DNA of 64,000 bases from Acinetobacter sp. ANC 4173 (GTDB lineage Bacteria > Pseudomonadota > Gammaproteobacteria > Pseudomonadales > Moraxellaceae), in assembly GCF_004331255.1 (NCBI RefSeq), contig NZ_SJOF01000006.1, positions 158,114 to 222,113 on the forward strand, read 5' to 3'. Numbering within the stretch: the stretch's first letter is position 1; every line of letters begins with the position of its first letter. Below the pieces are notes generated by a model, which saw only the letters and a list, made by a program, of their open reading frames with translations, was not told the DNA's origin and did no database searches. Shown piece by piece: positions 50,108-59,192 of the stretch. Position numbers and translations under genes: made by a program.

Positions 50108-50221
50108 ATACTATTTTATTTTCTGTTTAAATCACTTTAAATTTTAACCCATAAGCATATGCATTTTTCAATCAATTCCCTATACTCAAACTAACAACAC
50201 TCAACAAGAAAGAACGTTAAT

Positions 50222-50611
50222 ATGAAATTAAAAACACTTTTACTTACGGGCTTCACTTGCGCAGCACTCACAGCATGTACTTCATCTCCTAAAATTCCAC
50301 AACTGGAAACCGGTGTACTGCAAGAAGTTCAAAACTTAGATGTATATCCAGATACAACAGACAATAAAGCCAAACTGACCAAATTTGTAGACAAATGCAT
50401 CATCGAATTTACAGGGAATTTAGAAGCAGGCAAAGTCATTGAACAATGGTCATTTAGAGGCAATACCCTCATTACAGGTAGTACAGCAACCTTCGCGAAA
50501 GATGGCACTAGTCAGGCCAGCAATTTCGACCTGAACAGTACCCAAGTACAACAAAATTTCATTAAATTACGTAAAAACTTCGCCAAAGATGCCGTTGCAC
50601 AATGTAACTAA
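50222..50611 (+). CDS. Small lipoprotein of unknown function
   Basis: A 129-residue lipoprotein, start MKLKTLLLTGFTCAALTAC (lipobox LTAC, Cys19). The mature part has two more Cys (KFVDKCIIEF and the C-terminal AVAQCN), likely a disulfide. AAGAAAG precedes the ATG. No family recognised. Confidence 0.72.
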   Translation: MKLKTLLLTGFTCAALTACTSSPKIPQLETGVLQEVQNLDVYPDTTDNKAKLTKFVDKCIIEFTGNLEAGKVIEQWSFRGNTLITGSTATFAKDGTSQASNFDLNSTQVQQNFIKLRKNFAKDAVAQCN

Positions 50612-50920
50612 GTGACACAGAGGCTTTGCGTCCACATGACGTAAATCCTCTAAAGAATACTTAAAATCCAAAACTATAAATTCATTTCCTATAACTTACC
50701 CACACTTACATAACTTTGCCGATACCAACAAATAGCAGCATTCAGATACATCAACACCCTCTAGTCGGCTTGTCTCTCTACAATCTTGCGCATATTGTTA
50801 AACTACTGTGCGGAACTGTGTAAGTTTCATCTCAAATGCCAAAATGCATATTGAATCTGTTTATGATGGCTCACATTCATCCCCCATTACATAGGGTGTA
50901 GTCACAGAGGAATATCCAAC
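50612..50920. other. Spacer upstream of the amphipathic-repeat protein gene
   Basis: A 309-base region with no gene. It must carry the promoter of the gene at 50921; GAGG lies before that start. No strong hairpin seen. Confidence 0.4.
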
Positions 50921-51529
50921 ATGAACATGATAAAAACAGCGCTAATGAGTACCGCATTTTTTGCTTCTGCTTCAGTCTTTGCGAATGTCGCAGTCAATGG
51001 ACAGGTCAATGCCTCTGCCGAAGCACAAGGCAATACTCACAGTGTATTACACAGCATTCATGAAGGTGTAACGACTTCTGCCCAAAAAGTTGGCAATGGT
51101 TTAAGCACAGCAACAGAAAATGTTGGGCATGGCATTCAACATACTTCTACCCAAGTTGGACAGGGACTTAGCACTGCATCACAACGTGTCGGTCAAGGTA
51201 TAGAAAAAGGTGCTGAACACAGCAAATCTACCAGTAAAGCAGTATGGAGCAACACTAAACAGTTCAGCGCAGAACAAGCGCAAAAGGTAAATCAAACTGC
51301 AACCAAGACCAAAGACTACAGTGCAGAAAAGGCTGAAAGAACCCAAGCCTATTTGGGGCAAAAAACGCAGCAAGGCAAAGCAACCACTCAACATACTTGG
51401 AACAAAACCAAAACTGCACTCAGCACACCTGCGCAGGCAGATGTGAACGCACAGGTGGGCGTACATACCCCTGTTGCCAAAACTCAGGTTGGGGTTTCAT
51501 CACAAACGGCAGTAAACACAGCAAAATAA
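50921..51529 (+). CDS. Exported amphipathic-repeat (LEA/apolipoprotein-like) protein 1
   Basis: A 202-residue secreted protein, with a signal peptide ending near SVFANVAV. The mature part is a run of 11- to 14-residue Gly-x-x repeats: VGNGLSTATENVGHG, VGQGLSTASQRVGQG, then YSAEKAERTQAY-like helices with Lys/Ala/Glu/Gln. It resembles amphipathic-helix repeat proteins of late-embryogenesis type. GAGG lies about ten bases upstream. No family named; similar in style to the protein at 51718. Confidence 0.72.
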   Translation: MNMIKTALMSTAFFASASVFANVAVNGQVNASAEAQGNTHSVLHSIHEGVTTSAQKVGNGLSTATENVGHGIQHTSTQVGQGLSTASQRVGQGIEKGAEHSKSTSKAVWSNTKQFSAEQAQKVNQTATKTKDYSAEKAERTQAYLGQKTQQGKATTQHTWNKTKTALSTPAQADVNAQVGVHTPVAKTQVGVSSQTAVNTAK

Positions 51530-51717
51530 TACGACCAATCCGTTAGTACGGACACATTTTTAAACCAAGCAGTGCTTGGGCACGCAATGAAAATTCTTGA
51601 CGTCCGATGGGATACAGCAGAAGATGAAGTATCCCATCGAGAGTGACACTATAGAAAACATCTAAGCCTACAGCATGTTTTCTACAACATAGTGAACAGC
51701 AATAGAGGACTATGTGC
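51530..51717 (+). ncRNA. Three tandem perfect hairpins (candidate leader or small RNA)
   Basis: CCAAGC/GCTTGG (51565-51570, 51574-51579), CGATGGGATAC/GTATCCCATCG (51605-51615, 51629-51639) and TAGAAAACAT/ATGTTTTCTA (51652-51661, 51675-51684), all perfect. They fill most of the 188 bases between two related genes. None has a T run, so these are not ordinary terminators. Could be a structured leader of the second gene. Confidence 0.5.
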
Positions 51718-52146
51718 ATGCAGTTGATGAAAGCCGCCTTAATTTCCAGTACAGTGTTCGTGGTCATGGCGCTCCCTGCGCATGCCGCAGAAAGTGGCAA
51801 GAAAAAAGGCTATGGAGACAACCCTAATATTTTTGAAGTGTTGGGGCAAAAAACCTTAGATACCGCCCAAGATGCTGCCAATGCAGTAGATCACAGCACA
51901 CAAAAAGGTATTGCCAAAGTCAAACCAAAAGTGGCTGAAACTTGGAATGAAGCCAAAACCTATAGCGAAGAACAGACTGAAATCGCCAAAGAAAATTCAC
52001 AGAAAGCCGCAGCCAAGGTCAATAGAAAATGGCATGAAGCCAAAGCCAGTGTTTTAGGTGATCCCAATAGCCCGCCTGCACCCATCGAATCGCACCCATT
52101 GAGTCAATCTAGCACGACTCCTGCTCAGAATGGACAGCTCAACTAA
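51718..52146 (+). CDS. Exported amphipathic-repeat protein 2
   Basis: A 142-residue secreted protein, starting MQLMKAALISSTVFVVMALP with a signal peptide cut near AHA. The mature part has a Lys/Ala/Glu/Gln/Asn-rich helix with 11-residue periodicity (TWNEAKTYSEEQTEIAKEN, QKAAAKVNRKWHEAKAS) and a Pro/Ser-rich tail. It shares this style and the 'AK.YS.E.' words with the protein at 50921. The ATG at 51718 sits nine bases after GAGG; frame also open from 51712. A terminator follows near 52170. Confidence 0.7.
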   Translation: MQLMKAALISSTVFVVMALPAHAAESGKKKGYGDNPNIFEVLGQKTLDTAQDAANAVDHSTQKGIAKVKPKVAETWNEAKTYSEEQTEIAKENSQKAAAKVNRKWHEAKASVLGDPNSPPAPIESHPLSQSSTTPAQNGQLN

Positions 52147-52169
52147 ATCACACCATTTTTAAAACCATA

Positions 52170-52202
52170 AAAAGCACAGCCTATAGACTGCGCTTTTTTC
52201 AA
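52170..52202. terminator. Bidirectional terminator
   Basis: AAAAAGC-A-CAG and CTG-C-GCTTTTTT (about 52169-52199) form a stem over a seven-base loop between convergent genes. Confidence 0.75.
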
Positions 52203-52208
52203 TTTTAG

Positions 52209-53162
52209 TTAGGCAACTTGGCGAATTGGCTGGCCTTGCTGAAAGGCAGCCACATTTTCCACCATCTGTTGCACAATACGCTGTCGTGCATCAACACTGC
52301 CCCACGCACTGTGCGGCGTGATAATTAAATTTGGAATATCTGCCGCCAGTAATACATTGCCATCTTTCGGTGGCTCTACTGTTAATACATCAGTCGCAGC
52401 ACCTGCAATACGCTCTTCACGCAAAGCTTGTGCCAAAGCGGCTTCATCGACAATTCCCCCGCGTGCACAATTAATCAGAAAGGCGCTGGCTTTCATCAAT
52501 TCAAATTCATCCGTACTGATTACGTTACGGGTAGAGTCGGTCAGCGGGCAATGCAGTGTGAGAAAATCCACCTGTGGCAATAATTCAGACAAAGGTAAGC
52601 GACCTTCACGTTGTGGGCGATCTGGCAACGTCGCAATCAAGACGCGCATATCAAAGGCTTGTGCCAATTTGGCCACTGCCTGCCCTAGCTCACCATAACC
52701 CACAATGCCCAAGGTTTTACCCGCAAGTTCCACAATCGGAAAGTCCAGTAAACAAAACTGTTTAGCGTTATTCCATACACCCTGCTTCACTGCATGGTCG
52801 TATTTCAGCAGTGAAGTCGCCAATGCCAACATCAGAGCCAAGGTATGTTGTGCCACTGCCGAAGTGCCATAACCCTGACAGTTACTCACCACAACGCCTT
52901 GTGCTTTGGCTTGAGCTAAGTCGACATTATTGGTACCCGTGGCGGAGATTAAAATCAGTTTTAACTGTGGGCAGTGCTGCATCACTTGTGCAGAAATCTG
53001 TACTTTATTGGTGATTATGACCTGTGCATCTTGCACGCGTTGTAGCACCTGATCGGTTGATGTTGCAGGATATAAAATCAGCTCATCAAAAGCGGCAGTT
53101 AAAGGTCTCAGATCCAAATCATGCTGATCTAAAGATTCCACATCTAAAAATACTGCCCTCAT
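52209..53162 (-). CDS. D-2-hydroxyacid dehydrogenase (hydroxypyruvate/glycerate type)
   Basis: A 317-residue NAD(P)-dependent dehydrogenase. The Rossmann motif is LGIVGYGELGQAVAKLAQ, the catalytic Arg is in INCARGGIVDEAAL, and the Glu and His sites are in AATDVLTVEPP and IITPHSAWGS. It matches the glycerate dehydrogenase (HprA-like) branch. Substrate is likely hydroxypyruvate or glyoxylate, not provable here. Confidence 0.88.
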   Translation of the reverse strand: MRAVFLDVESLDQHDLDLRPLTAAFDELILYPATSTDQVLQRVQDAQVIITNKVQISAQVMQHCPQLKLILISATGTNNVDLAQAKAQGVVVSNCQGYGTSAVAQHTLALMLALATSLLKYDHAVKQGVWNNAKQFCLLDFPIVELAGKTLGIVGYGELGQAVAKLAQAFDMRVLIATLPDRPQREGRLPLSELLPQVDFLTLHCPLTDSTRNVISTDEFELMKASAFLINCARGGIVDEAALAQALREERIAGAATDVLTVEPPKDGNVLLAADIPNLIITPHSAWGSVDARQRIVQQMVENVAAFQQGQPIRQVA

Positions 53163-53260
53163 CCCTTGCTCCTGCTGTTATTTTTCATGACTCATGTGCT
53201 GTTCATTAAAAGCCAAAGCAGATTTCGGTTCAAGACATACACCGTAAAAAGAAAAATCCA

Positions 53261-53458
53261 CTATTTTGTGGAATCTTTTATACACTCACGTACAGACAGT
53301 CGGATTTGCTGATAAACATAACTCGCGAGCATCAGCACCACCAGTACACCACTGGAAAAAATGATGGCTGCCAAATCAAAGCCTTGATTAATGAGATAAA
53401 TCAAACTGAAAATCAGTGTGATAGACAAAAGTACAGCAGGTATAAATATCCTATTCAT
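53261..53458 (-). CDS. Small membrane protein
   Basis: A 65-residue protein with two hydrophobic segments (RIFIPAVLLSITLIFSLIYL and AAIIFSSGVLVVLMLASYVY) and a charged end. AGG lies nine bases before ATG 53458; the frame continues upstream to 53509 but without signal. No family recognised. Confidence 0.6.
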   Translation of the reverse strand: MNRIFIPAVLLSITLIFSLIYLINQGFDLAAIIFSSGVLVVLMLASYVYQQIRLSVRECIKDSTK

Positions 53459-53484
53459 ACAACCTGACCTTAAGTGGAAAATAA

Positions 53485-53516
53485 AAAAGAGTGGATATTT
53501 TTTATCCACTCTTCGA
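53485..53516 (-). terminator. Intrinsic terminator upstream of the small membrane protein gene
   Basis: AAGAGTGGATA and TATCCACTCTT form a perfect 11-base stem over a TTTTT loop (53487-53515). It stands between the gene ending at 53576 and the small membrane gene; on the minus strand the second arm runs into TTTTTT. Confidence 0.75.
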
Positions 53517-53575
53517 TCTTAAACCAATTGAGTTAAAAATCAAGCCATCCAAATCGAATAAGATTCACCTAATTT

Positions 53576-54865
53576 TTAGGCTTGTTCTACGTCTTCCGAT
53601 TCTTCGGGTTGCGTCATGAACTTGGCGGTTTCAGGCGTATCTTCCACAAAATCATTGCCGCCATATTCATCACTGCTGAGGTTAAATTGCTTGTAGCTCA
53701 ACAAATAATAATCGCTATATTTTTTTAACACCAACGGATGCATTCCCGCAGACAATTCATCCTGCTCTTTGAACAGTTTCATCACATGGCGGTCATTCAT
53801 GGCAATCACATAGCGTTCATCATTCAAACTAATCTGAACCAAATCTGTGCCTTTGGCAAAAATTGGAATCAGGAACTTATGGTTCAGGTTAATCGCATTT
53901 TGCACATAGCTTTCAATTTTCTGGCTAATCACGTTAAACACCAGACCATGCCCAAAACTGTCAAGCAACTGACTGTTACTTTCCTGTGGCAAATTCACCT
54001 GAATGCCCAGTTTCAACAAGTCCTGTTCACTGACCTGACGATTACTGAGTAATTGACGAATAATGCTTTGTTTCAGCTTGGCATCAAAAAACTGACTATC
54101 CAACTGCATGTCATTGTTTCTGAGAATTTTCCCCAACGAACGACGATGGTGTGGCAATAGCGTTTCAATCACTTTACGATAATAAAACTTACTGCCTTTT
54201 TTCACCTGACGAATTTTTTGATAGAAATAGACACTGTCAAATTCGCGGGTTAAAAAGTCTTTCAGCAGCTCCGAGCTGGCTAAGACTGCAATCGCATCAT
54301 GTCCTGTAAAGGGCAAGTTCAGGACTTTAATGTCTGGAATGACCTGTTCCAATTTAACAAAATGCGCGCGGTCTTCGGCACAGTAAGGATCATAGACCAC
54401 GATGTATTCACAGTCCGCCGCAATATCCTGCGTTTGCACCTGCATATTCGCATTGAGTTCTGCATGGTAAAACATGTTATAGCGGCTATCTTCAACCACT
54501 TCTGGGTCAATCGAAAACTGTGGAACCAAAGACACCACACGACTTAAACCCAACAGCTTGGAATATTTAATCGCGGCATAGCCCCCCATTGAACCGCCAT
54601 AACCAATGCGTTTTTGAAAGGGTGCAATCACGTCTTCAATCGCTTTGAACAAGTTATGCATGGACTCCGCAGGAAACCATGATTTTTCTTTGGGCATAAT
54701 GCCAATCACATTAAACTCAAATTTGGCTAATGATTTTTCCGCATTGATTGTCAGTCCTTTGGCACGAGTAATTAAGTCACCAAAAGAAAAAACTAACTCG
54801 TCAGACGAGCCTTTTAAAAAAATAGCGCGAATTTGTTCGTCTTCAAAAATAATGTGTTTATCCAT
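53576..54865 (-). CDS. Alpha/beta-hydrolase-like protein
   Basis: A 429-residue protein. Residues 80-110 contain RIGYGGSMGGYAAIKYSKL, a G-G-S-M-G-G nucleophile elbow, and FTGHDAIAVLA supplies a possible His. The remainder is a charged helical C-terminal half of unknown fold, ending in an acidic tail (EESEDVEQA). Probably an esterase/lipase or surface-related hydrolase; no substrate. The ATG 54865 is preferred, with a GTG two codons upstream. Confidence 0.65.
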   Translation of the reverse strand: MDKHIIFEDEQIRAIFLKGSSDELVFSFGDLITRAKGLTINAEKSLAKFEFNVIGIMPKEKSWFPAESMHNLFKAIEDVIAPFQKRIGYGGSMGGYAAIKYSKLLGLSRVVSLVPQFSIDPEVVEDSRYNMFYHAELNANMQVQTQDIAADCEYIVVYDPYCAEDRAHFVKLEQVIPDIKVLNLPFTGHDAIAVLASSELLKDFLTREFDSVYFYQKIRQVKKGSKFYYRKVIETLLPHHRRSLGKILRNNDMQLDSQFFDAKLKQSIIRQLLSNRQVSEQDLLKLGIQVNLPQESNSQLLDSFGHGLVFNVISQKIESYVQNAINLNHKFLIPIFAKGTDLVQISLNDERYVIAMNDRHVMKLFKEQDELSAGMHPLVLKKYSDYYLLSYKQFNLSSDEYGGNDFVEDTPETAKFMTQPEESEDVEQA

Positions 54866-55100
54866 GTCCACACCGAAACAAATCGGCCCTAATTTTTTGT
54901 ATCAATAAAATTCATAGACCAGCTGCTTATTACGCTGTCTATGTAGGAGAATGTGTCGATCTCATCTGAATCACAATCAACAACAAAATAAATCTACGGC
55001 GTTAAAAATCCGTGACAACATTTTAACGTATGCTGCAACAGATGTATGTATTAGAAAAACAAGTCCCGCCAACGCTTGCTAAGATCATTCGGAAAGGACT

Positions 55101-55919
55101 ATGTTATTTTATAGATGCACAGCAGATAAAAAAGCGCAAAATATGACACAATCACTTCATCCTGCCGCACAGCAAGGTTTCAGTTCTGCCGCTGAACTTT
55201 ATCAACAAGTCCGTCCAAATTATCCACAAGAAATTGTGACGTGGTTAAAACAACAACTCCACCTGACAGCGCAGTCGAAGGTGGTCGACTTGGGTTCAGG
55301 TACAGGAAAATTCCTCCCTTATCTGCAACAGGTGACATCCCATATTATTGCCGTTGAACCGATTGCGGAAATGCTGGCACAATTACAGCAAGCCTATCCA
55401 CAGATTTCTACCCTACAAGCCAGCAGTGATCAGTTATCCATTGCATCGGAAAGTATCGATGCGGTGATTTGTGCCCAATCTTTCCACTGGTTTGCCAATA
55501 TTGAAAGCCTGAATGAAATCCATCAACTCTTAAAACCGAATGGGCAACTGGGTTTGGTCTGGAATCAACGCGATATTCAAGTCGATTGGGTCAAAGCATT
55601 GGCAGATGTGCTCGAACCCCTCGAAGGGGATACCCCACGATTTCATAGTGGGCAATGGCAACAAGCCTTTGAACAGCAATTTTTATTCGAACTGGATCAG
55701 GTCAAAACCTTTCAGCAACTTCACATTGGACCTGTTGAAGACGTTGTGTCTGGACGACTCCTCTCGACCAGTTTTGTTGCCGCAATGCCAGCAAAGCAAC
55801 AACAGCAGTTAAAAATACAGTTTGAACAGATTGTTGCCGATTACACAGGCAAAGCAGCACAGGATGAAATTGCTTTCCCTTATGTGACCTACGCGTATAA
55901 CTTTAAGAAAATAACATAA
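55101..55919 (+). CDS. SAM-dependent methyltransferase (class I)
   Basis: A 272-residue methyltransferase. SAM motif I is KVVDLGSGTGKFLPYL, motif II IIAVEPIAEML, motif III IDAVICAQSFHWF. The closely related bacterial family starts at MTQSLHPAAQQGFSSAAELY (55143), but GGAAAGG before ATG 55101 favours the earlier start; either is possible. Target is unknown. Confidence 0.85.
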   Translation: MLFYRCTADKKAQNMTQSLHPAAQQGFSSAAELYQQVRPNYPQEIVTWLKQQLHLTAQSKVVDLGSGTGKFLPYLQQVTSHIIAVEPIAEMLAQLQQAYPQISTLQASSDQLSIASESIDAVICAQSFHWFANIESLNEIHQLLKPNGQLGLVWNQRDIQVDWVKALADVLEPLEGDTPRFHSGQWQQAFEQQFLFELDQVKTFQQLHIGPVEDVVSGRLLSTSFVAAMPAKQQQQLKIQFEQIVADYTGKAAQDEIAFPYVTYAYNFKKIT

Positions 55920-55940
55920 ATATTCTTTAGGATAACTGAA

Positions 55941-56492
55941 ATGAAGCACTTTAAAGCTTATTTGCTCCCACTGCTCTGTAGTACTCTGCTATTCACCGCG
56001 TGCAGCAAAAACAATGAAAATGATGCACCTGATCCTTCAGATGATCGGATGATGCAGGAACTGGAATCTTCACCCATTAAGGGGTTTCCTAAAACTGCGG
56101 ATGATCAACATGACATTAAACTTCTGGTCGACAACGACCGTCGTTTTAGTGAAATGAGTGATGCCATGGAAGATGAGCTGATTAAAATGCGCGACAACGG
56201 CAGTCTCACCGATGAATTTGCCCGTAGCCGCAAACAAGACAATATTCAATCTGCCTTGACCATGCTCAAAGATCTGGATTTAAAAACCGAACAAGGGCGC
56301 TATATTCAAGGGCTGATGGCACAATATTGGGAAAACCAAGCCAAGTTATTAAATCAAAACAGTAAAGCTTCGCAAGATACTCCCAACTCAACACCCGATA
56401 ATATTAAAGGTTTGGGTGAATTCCTACATGCACAAGAACAACTGGATCATTGGGAAGCACAATATGAACCTGTGGAGAAAAGTAAGTCTTAA
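55941..56492 (+). CDS. Lipoprotein of unknown function
   Basis: A 183-residue lipoprotein, with start MKHFKAYLLPLLCSTLLFTAC (lipobox FTAC, Cys21). The mature part is polar, helical and acidic, without a named family. AGGATAAC precedes the ATG. It follows the methyltransferase by 21 bases and may share its message. A strong terminator follows. Confidence 0.72.
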   Translation: MKHFKAYLLPLLCSTLLFTACSKNNENDAPDPSDDRMMQELESSPIKGFPKTADDQHDIKLLVDNDRRFSEMSDAMEDELIKMRDNGSLTDEFARSRKQDNIQSALTMLKDLDLKTEQGRYIQGLMAQYWENQAKLLNQNSKASQDTPNSTPDNIKGLGEFLHAQEQLDHWEAQYEPVEKSKS

Positions 56493-56529
56493 TACAGATT
56501 CATCACTTAGAAAGTGAAGGCTTTAAACT

Positions 56530-56567
56530 AAAAAACCAGATGCAACGATGTTGTCATCTGGTTTTTT
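56530..56567. terminator. Bidirectional intrinsic terminator
   Basis: AAAAAACCAGATG (56530-56542) pairs with CATCTGGTTTTTT (56555-56567) in perfect register, between convergent genes. Confidence 0.88.
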
Positions 56568-56584
56568 ATTGCAGTGCAATAAAT

Positions 56585-56992
56585 TTAAGGACGTTCACTG
56601 TATTGTGGTAATTCATCCTGAATGCTGTCCCACTCTGCCTTGGAGTCAACAAAAATATGCATGGTCGGTTTTTGCGTTAATGCCGTATCTAAAGTCCCAA
56701 GGCGTAACCGATAATATTCTGGTGTATCCGTTTTAATGCTCATAATTGGGGAACCGCACTCACTACAAAAACAACGCTGCGTGGTTTCAGTGGATTGGTA
56801 AGCTTTCAGAAATTGTTCACCTTGCACGATCTGAAAATCTGTTTTCTTAATCGGGGCATTGGTGGCAAAAGCTGTGCCATTGGCTTTACGACAACGCTGG
56901 CAGTGACACTGCACAACATCGCCAATTTCACCTCGCACTTCATAACGAATTGCACCGCATAAACAGCTTCCAGCATAACAATGTTGTGACAT
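56585..56992 (-). CDS. GFA / Mss4-like zinc protein
   Basis: A 135-residue protein of the glutathione-dependent formaldehyde-activating (GFA) family. The zinc ligands are Cys in GSCLCGAIRYEV, VQCHCQRCRKANGT and CFCSECGSPI. Despite the family name, many members have no proven formaldehyde function. Starts MSQHCYAGSCLCG. Confidence 0.9.
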   Translation of the reverse strand: MSQHCYAGSCLCGAIRYEVRGEIGDVVQCHCQRCRKANGTAFATNAPIKKTDFQIVQGEQFLKAYQSTETTQRCFCSECGSPIMSIKTDTPEYYRLRLGTLDTALTQKPTMHIFVDSKAEWDSIQDELPQYSERP

Positions 56993-57057
56993 CAGTTCAG
57001 CCCTCTGAATGAAAGAGTTTTAAACTAGCATGTCTATCTCTGGCTTTACATCGCTTT

Positions 57058-58248
57058 TTAATGTGAAGCCAAATATTCATGCACTCCTTCACCTGCGGCA
57101 CGTCCAGTTGCAAAACAGGCGGTTAATAGATAGCCTCCTGTAGGTGCATCCCAATCTAGCATTTCACCACAACAAAAAATCTGTGGCTGTTGCTGCAACT
57201 GCAACTGCGCCGTTAAAGCTTCGCGTTTTACGCCACCAGTACAGCTAATGGCTTCTTCAATTGGACGAAAACCTGTTAAAGCAACCGGCAACTGCTTAAT
57301 CTGCTGCGCCAATTTTTCAGGGTCATGCCAATCTGCTTTTGGCACCAACTCACGGACCAAACTGGCTTTTGCTGCATCTAAACCAGCTTTACGCCAGACA
57401 TTGCTTAAAGACTGTTTCTTGCTCGGTTGTAATTTTTGTACCAATTGTGCATGGCTCAGCTCAGGCAACAGATCGAGCATTAACTGCATTTCTGATTGCT
57501 GTCTTAAAGCTCTACCCTGCTTATAAATCAAGCCACTTTCCAAGCCATAATGAGTGATGACAATATCGCCCTGACTCTTTTCCGCAGCATTCACCCAAGC
57601 CATAACTCGTTTTAATGGCTGCCCAAACACCGTTTGCATAAAGGCAGACCATGCTCGCTCAACGCCAGCATTACTGGCTTGAAATGGATTTAACTGCGCT
57701 GCCGCTAGCCATTGCTGCCACTGTCCATCACTGCCCAATTGCGGCCAAGAGACCGCACCACAGGCCAGTACAATGGCATCAAAGTCTTCACTAAATTCTC
57801 GTTGCTGAACTAAATCTTTAATTTGTAAAGTATTGGACTGAATTCCTAAGCACGCATGTCGGTAATGAAATTGTACACCCTGCTCGGTTAAACGTTTGAG
57901 CCACGCTCTGAGTAACGGTGCAGCTTTCATTTCCATAGGGAAAATGCGCCCTGAAGAACCGATATAAGATTCGATGCCTAAACCTTGCATCCAGTTCTGA
58001 ATCCACGTGGCATCCCAACGGCGGATCCAATTTTCAAGCCAATCTGCCTGATCATAACGCTGTATAAATTGCTCAAGCGGTTCAGCATGCGAAATGTTCA
58101 GTCCCGTTTTTCCTGCCATCAAAAACTTACGTGCCGCAGACGGTTTCTGTTCATACACATGCACATCATAGTTCCATTGGCTTAAGACTTCTGCTGCCAT
58201 TAAACCCGCAGGACCCGCTCCAATAATCGCAATCCGCTGCTTCATCAC
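57058..58248 (-). CDS. FAD-dependent oxidoreductase, TIGR03862-type (BaiN-like)
   Basis: A 396-residue flavoprotein. The FAD loop is IAIIGAGPAGLMAAEVLSQ. GLNISHAE, the SGRIFPME block and the C-terminal FCCGEMLDWDAPTGGY are typical of the BaiN/HI0933-like family, TIGR03862 branch. Substrate unknown. Its start is one base apart from the stop of the gene before it (58249), so the two are tightly linked. Confidence 0.9.
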   Translation of the reverse strand: MMKQRIAIIGAGPAGLMAAEVLSQWNYDVHVYEQKPSAARKFLMAGKTGLNISHAEPLEQFIQRYDQADWLENWIRRWDATWIQNWMQGLGIESYIGSSGRIFPMEMKAAPLLRAWLKRLTEQGVQFHYRHACLGIQSNTLQIKDLVQQREFSEDFDAIVLACGAVSWPQLGSDGQWQQWLAAAQLNPFQASNAGVERAWSAFMQTVFGQPLKRVMAWVNAAEKSQGDIVITHYGLESGLIYKQGRALRQQSEMQLMLDLLPELSHAQLVQKLQPSKKQSLSNVWRKAGLDAAKASLVRELVPKADWHDPEKLAQQIKQLPVALTGFRPIEEAISCTGGVKREALTAQLQLQQQPQIFCCGEMLDWDAPTGGYLLTACFATGRAAGEGVHEYLASH

Positions 58249-58911
58249 TTAGGCATCACTTTGCGTATCAACAGAAGGGGGTTTTGGCATATTTACACCC
58301 GACAAAGCCTGAAAAGCATCAAAGCGCGTGCTGTAATGCTCAGGTTTTTGAATCAGTAATTGCTGACATAATTCCCCACGCTCCAAATATTTAATCTCAA
58401 AATGGGTCCGTGCTGAATCAGAAGCAATCACCTCTTTTACATAAGGTAGCTTCCAAACCTCTTGGAGTTGTTGTTCTGCTTCGGCGATGTATTCTGGAAT
58501 ATTACTGGCTAACGTAATCTGACCACCGACTTGCAATCTGGACAATAAAAACTCGAAGAATGGCATATTCAGCCAGCGCTGCGCAGGATTATGCGGCTCT
58601 GGATTCGGATATAAAATGAAAAATTGCTGAACTTGTTGGGGTGCCAAAGCATGCACAATCCACGGCAAAGCATCAGCATGCACCGTGTGTAAATTTGTTT
58701 GCCCTTCTACTTGATGCTGTTTTTGCATCGCCACAAACTTCTCGCGGGTTCGTTCTATGGCAATCAGCTTGCTATCTGGATGCTCACGAGTAAACAACAA
58801 AGCATGCTTACCTTTACCTGCACCAATTTCCACACAAATCGGCGCTGAATCAATCATGATAAAATCACGCGGAGCATGCATATGCTGTGCTTGAAATTGA
58901 CGAATCGGCAT
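58249..58911 (-). CDS. TrmB-like SAM-dependent methyltransferase
   Basis: A 220-residue methyltransferase. SAM motif I reads VEIGAGKGKHALLFTREHPD, typical of tRNA (guanine-N7)-methyltransferase (TrmB) and its relatives. The RNA-binding loop, usually FPDPWPKKRHHKRR, is YPNPEPHNPAQRWLNMPFF here and lacks most of the basic residues. It is thus TrmB-like, perhaps with another substrate; this is not settled. The gene runs straight into the flavoprotein gene. Confidence 0.7.
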   Translation of the reverse strand: MPIRQFQAQHMHAPRDFIMIDSAPICVEIGAGKGKHALLFTREHPDSKLIAIERTREKFVAMQKQHQVEGQTNLHTVHADALPWIVHALAPQQVQQFFILYPNPEPHNPAQRWLNMPFFEFLLSRLQVGGQITLASNIPEYIAEAEQQLQEVWKLPYVKEVIASDSARTHFEIKYLERGELCQQLLIQKPEHYSTRFDAFQALSGVNMPKPPSVDTQSDA

Positions 58912-59000
58912 AATCAGATCAAACTAAAGAAAATCTGCGCCAGTCTAACACTGCACAAAGTTTTGACCAAATCTTCCCATCTATTTCACTGGAGTCTATT

Positions 59001-59192
59001 ATGCCGAAGACCTTTGCTTGCCCACGTTGTGGTAAACCTTCAACTTGGCAAGGCAATCCTTATCGACCATTTTGCTCTGAGCGTTGTAAGCTGATTGATT
59101 TAGGTGCTTGGGCAAACGATGACTATAAATTACCCACCGAAGATGCACCGCAAGCTGGTCTACAGCACCGCGAAGATGATTACGAAGATTAA
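59001..59192 (+). CDS. yacG: DNA gyrase inhibitor YacG
   Basis: A 63-residue zinc-finger protein. Cys7, Cys10, Cys25 and Cys29 (ACPRCGK, FCSERCK) bind zinc, then [15 protein letters not shown] is the family hallmark. YacG binds GyrB and blocks gyrase. Its stop codon overlaps that of the convergent glyoxalase II-like gene (59189-59192, TTAA). Confidence 0.94.
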   Translation: MPKTFACPRCGKPSTWQGNPYRPFCSERCKLIDLGAWANDDYKLPTEDAPQAGLQHREDDYED

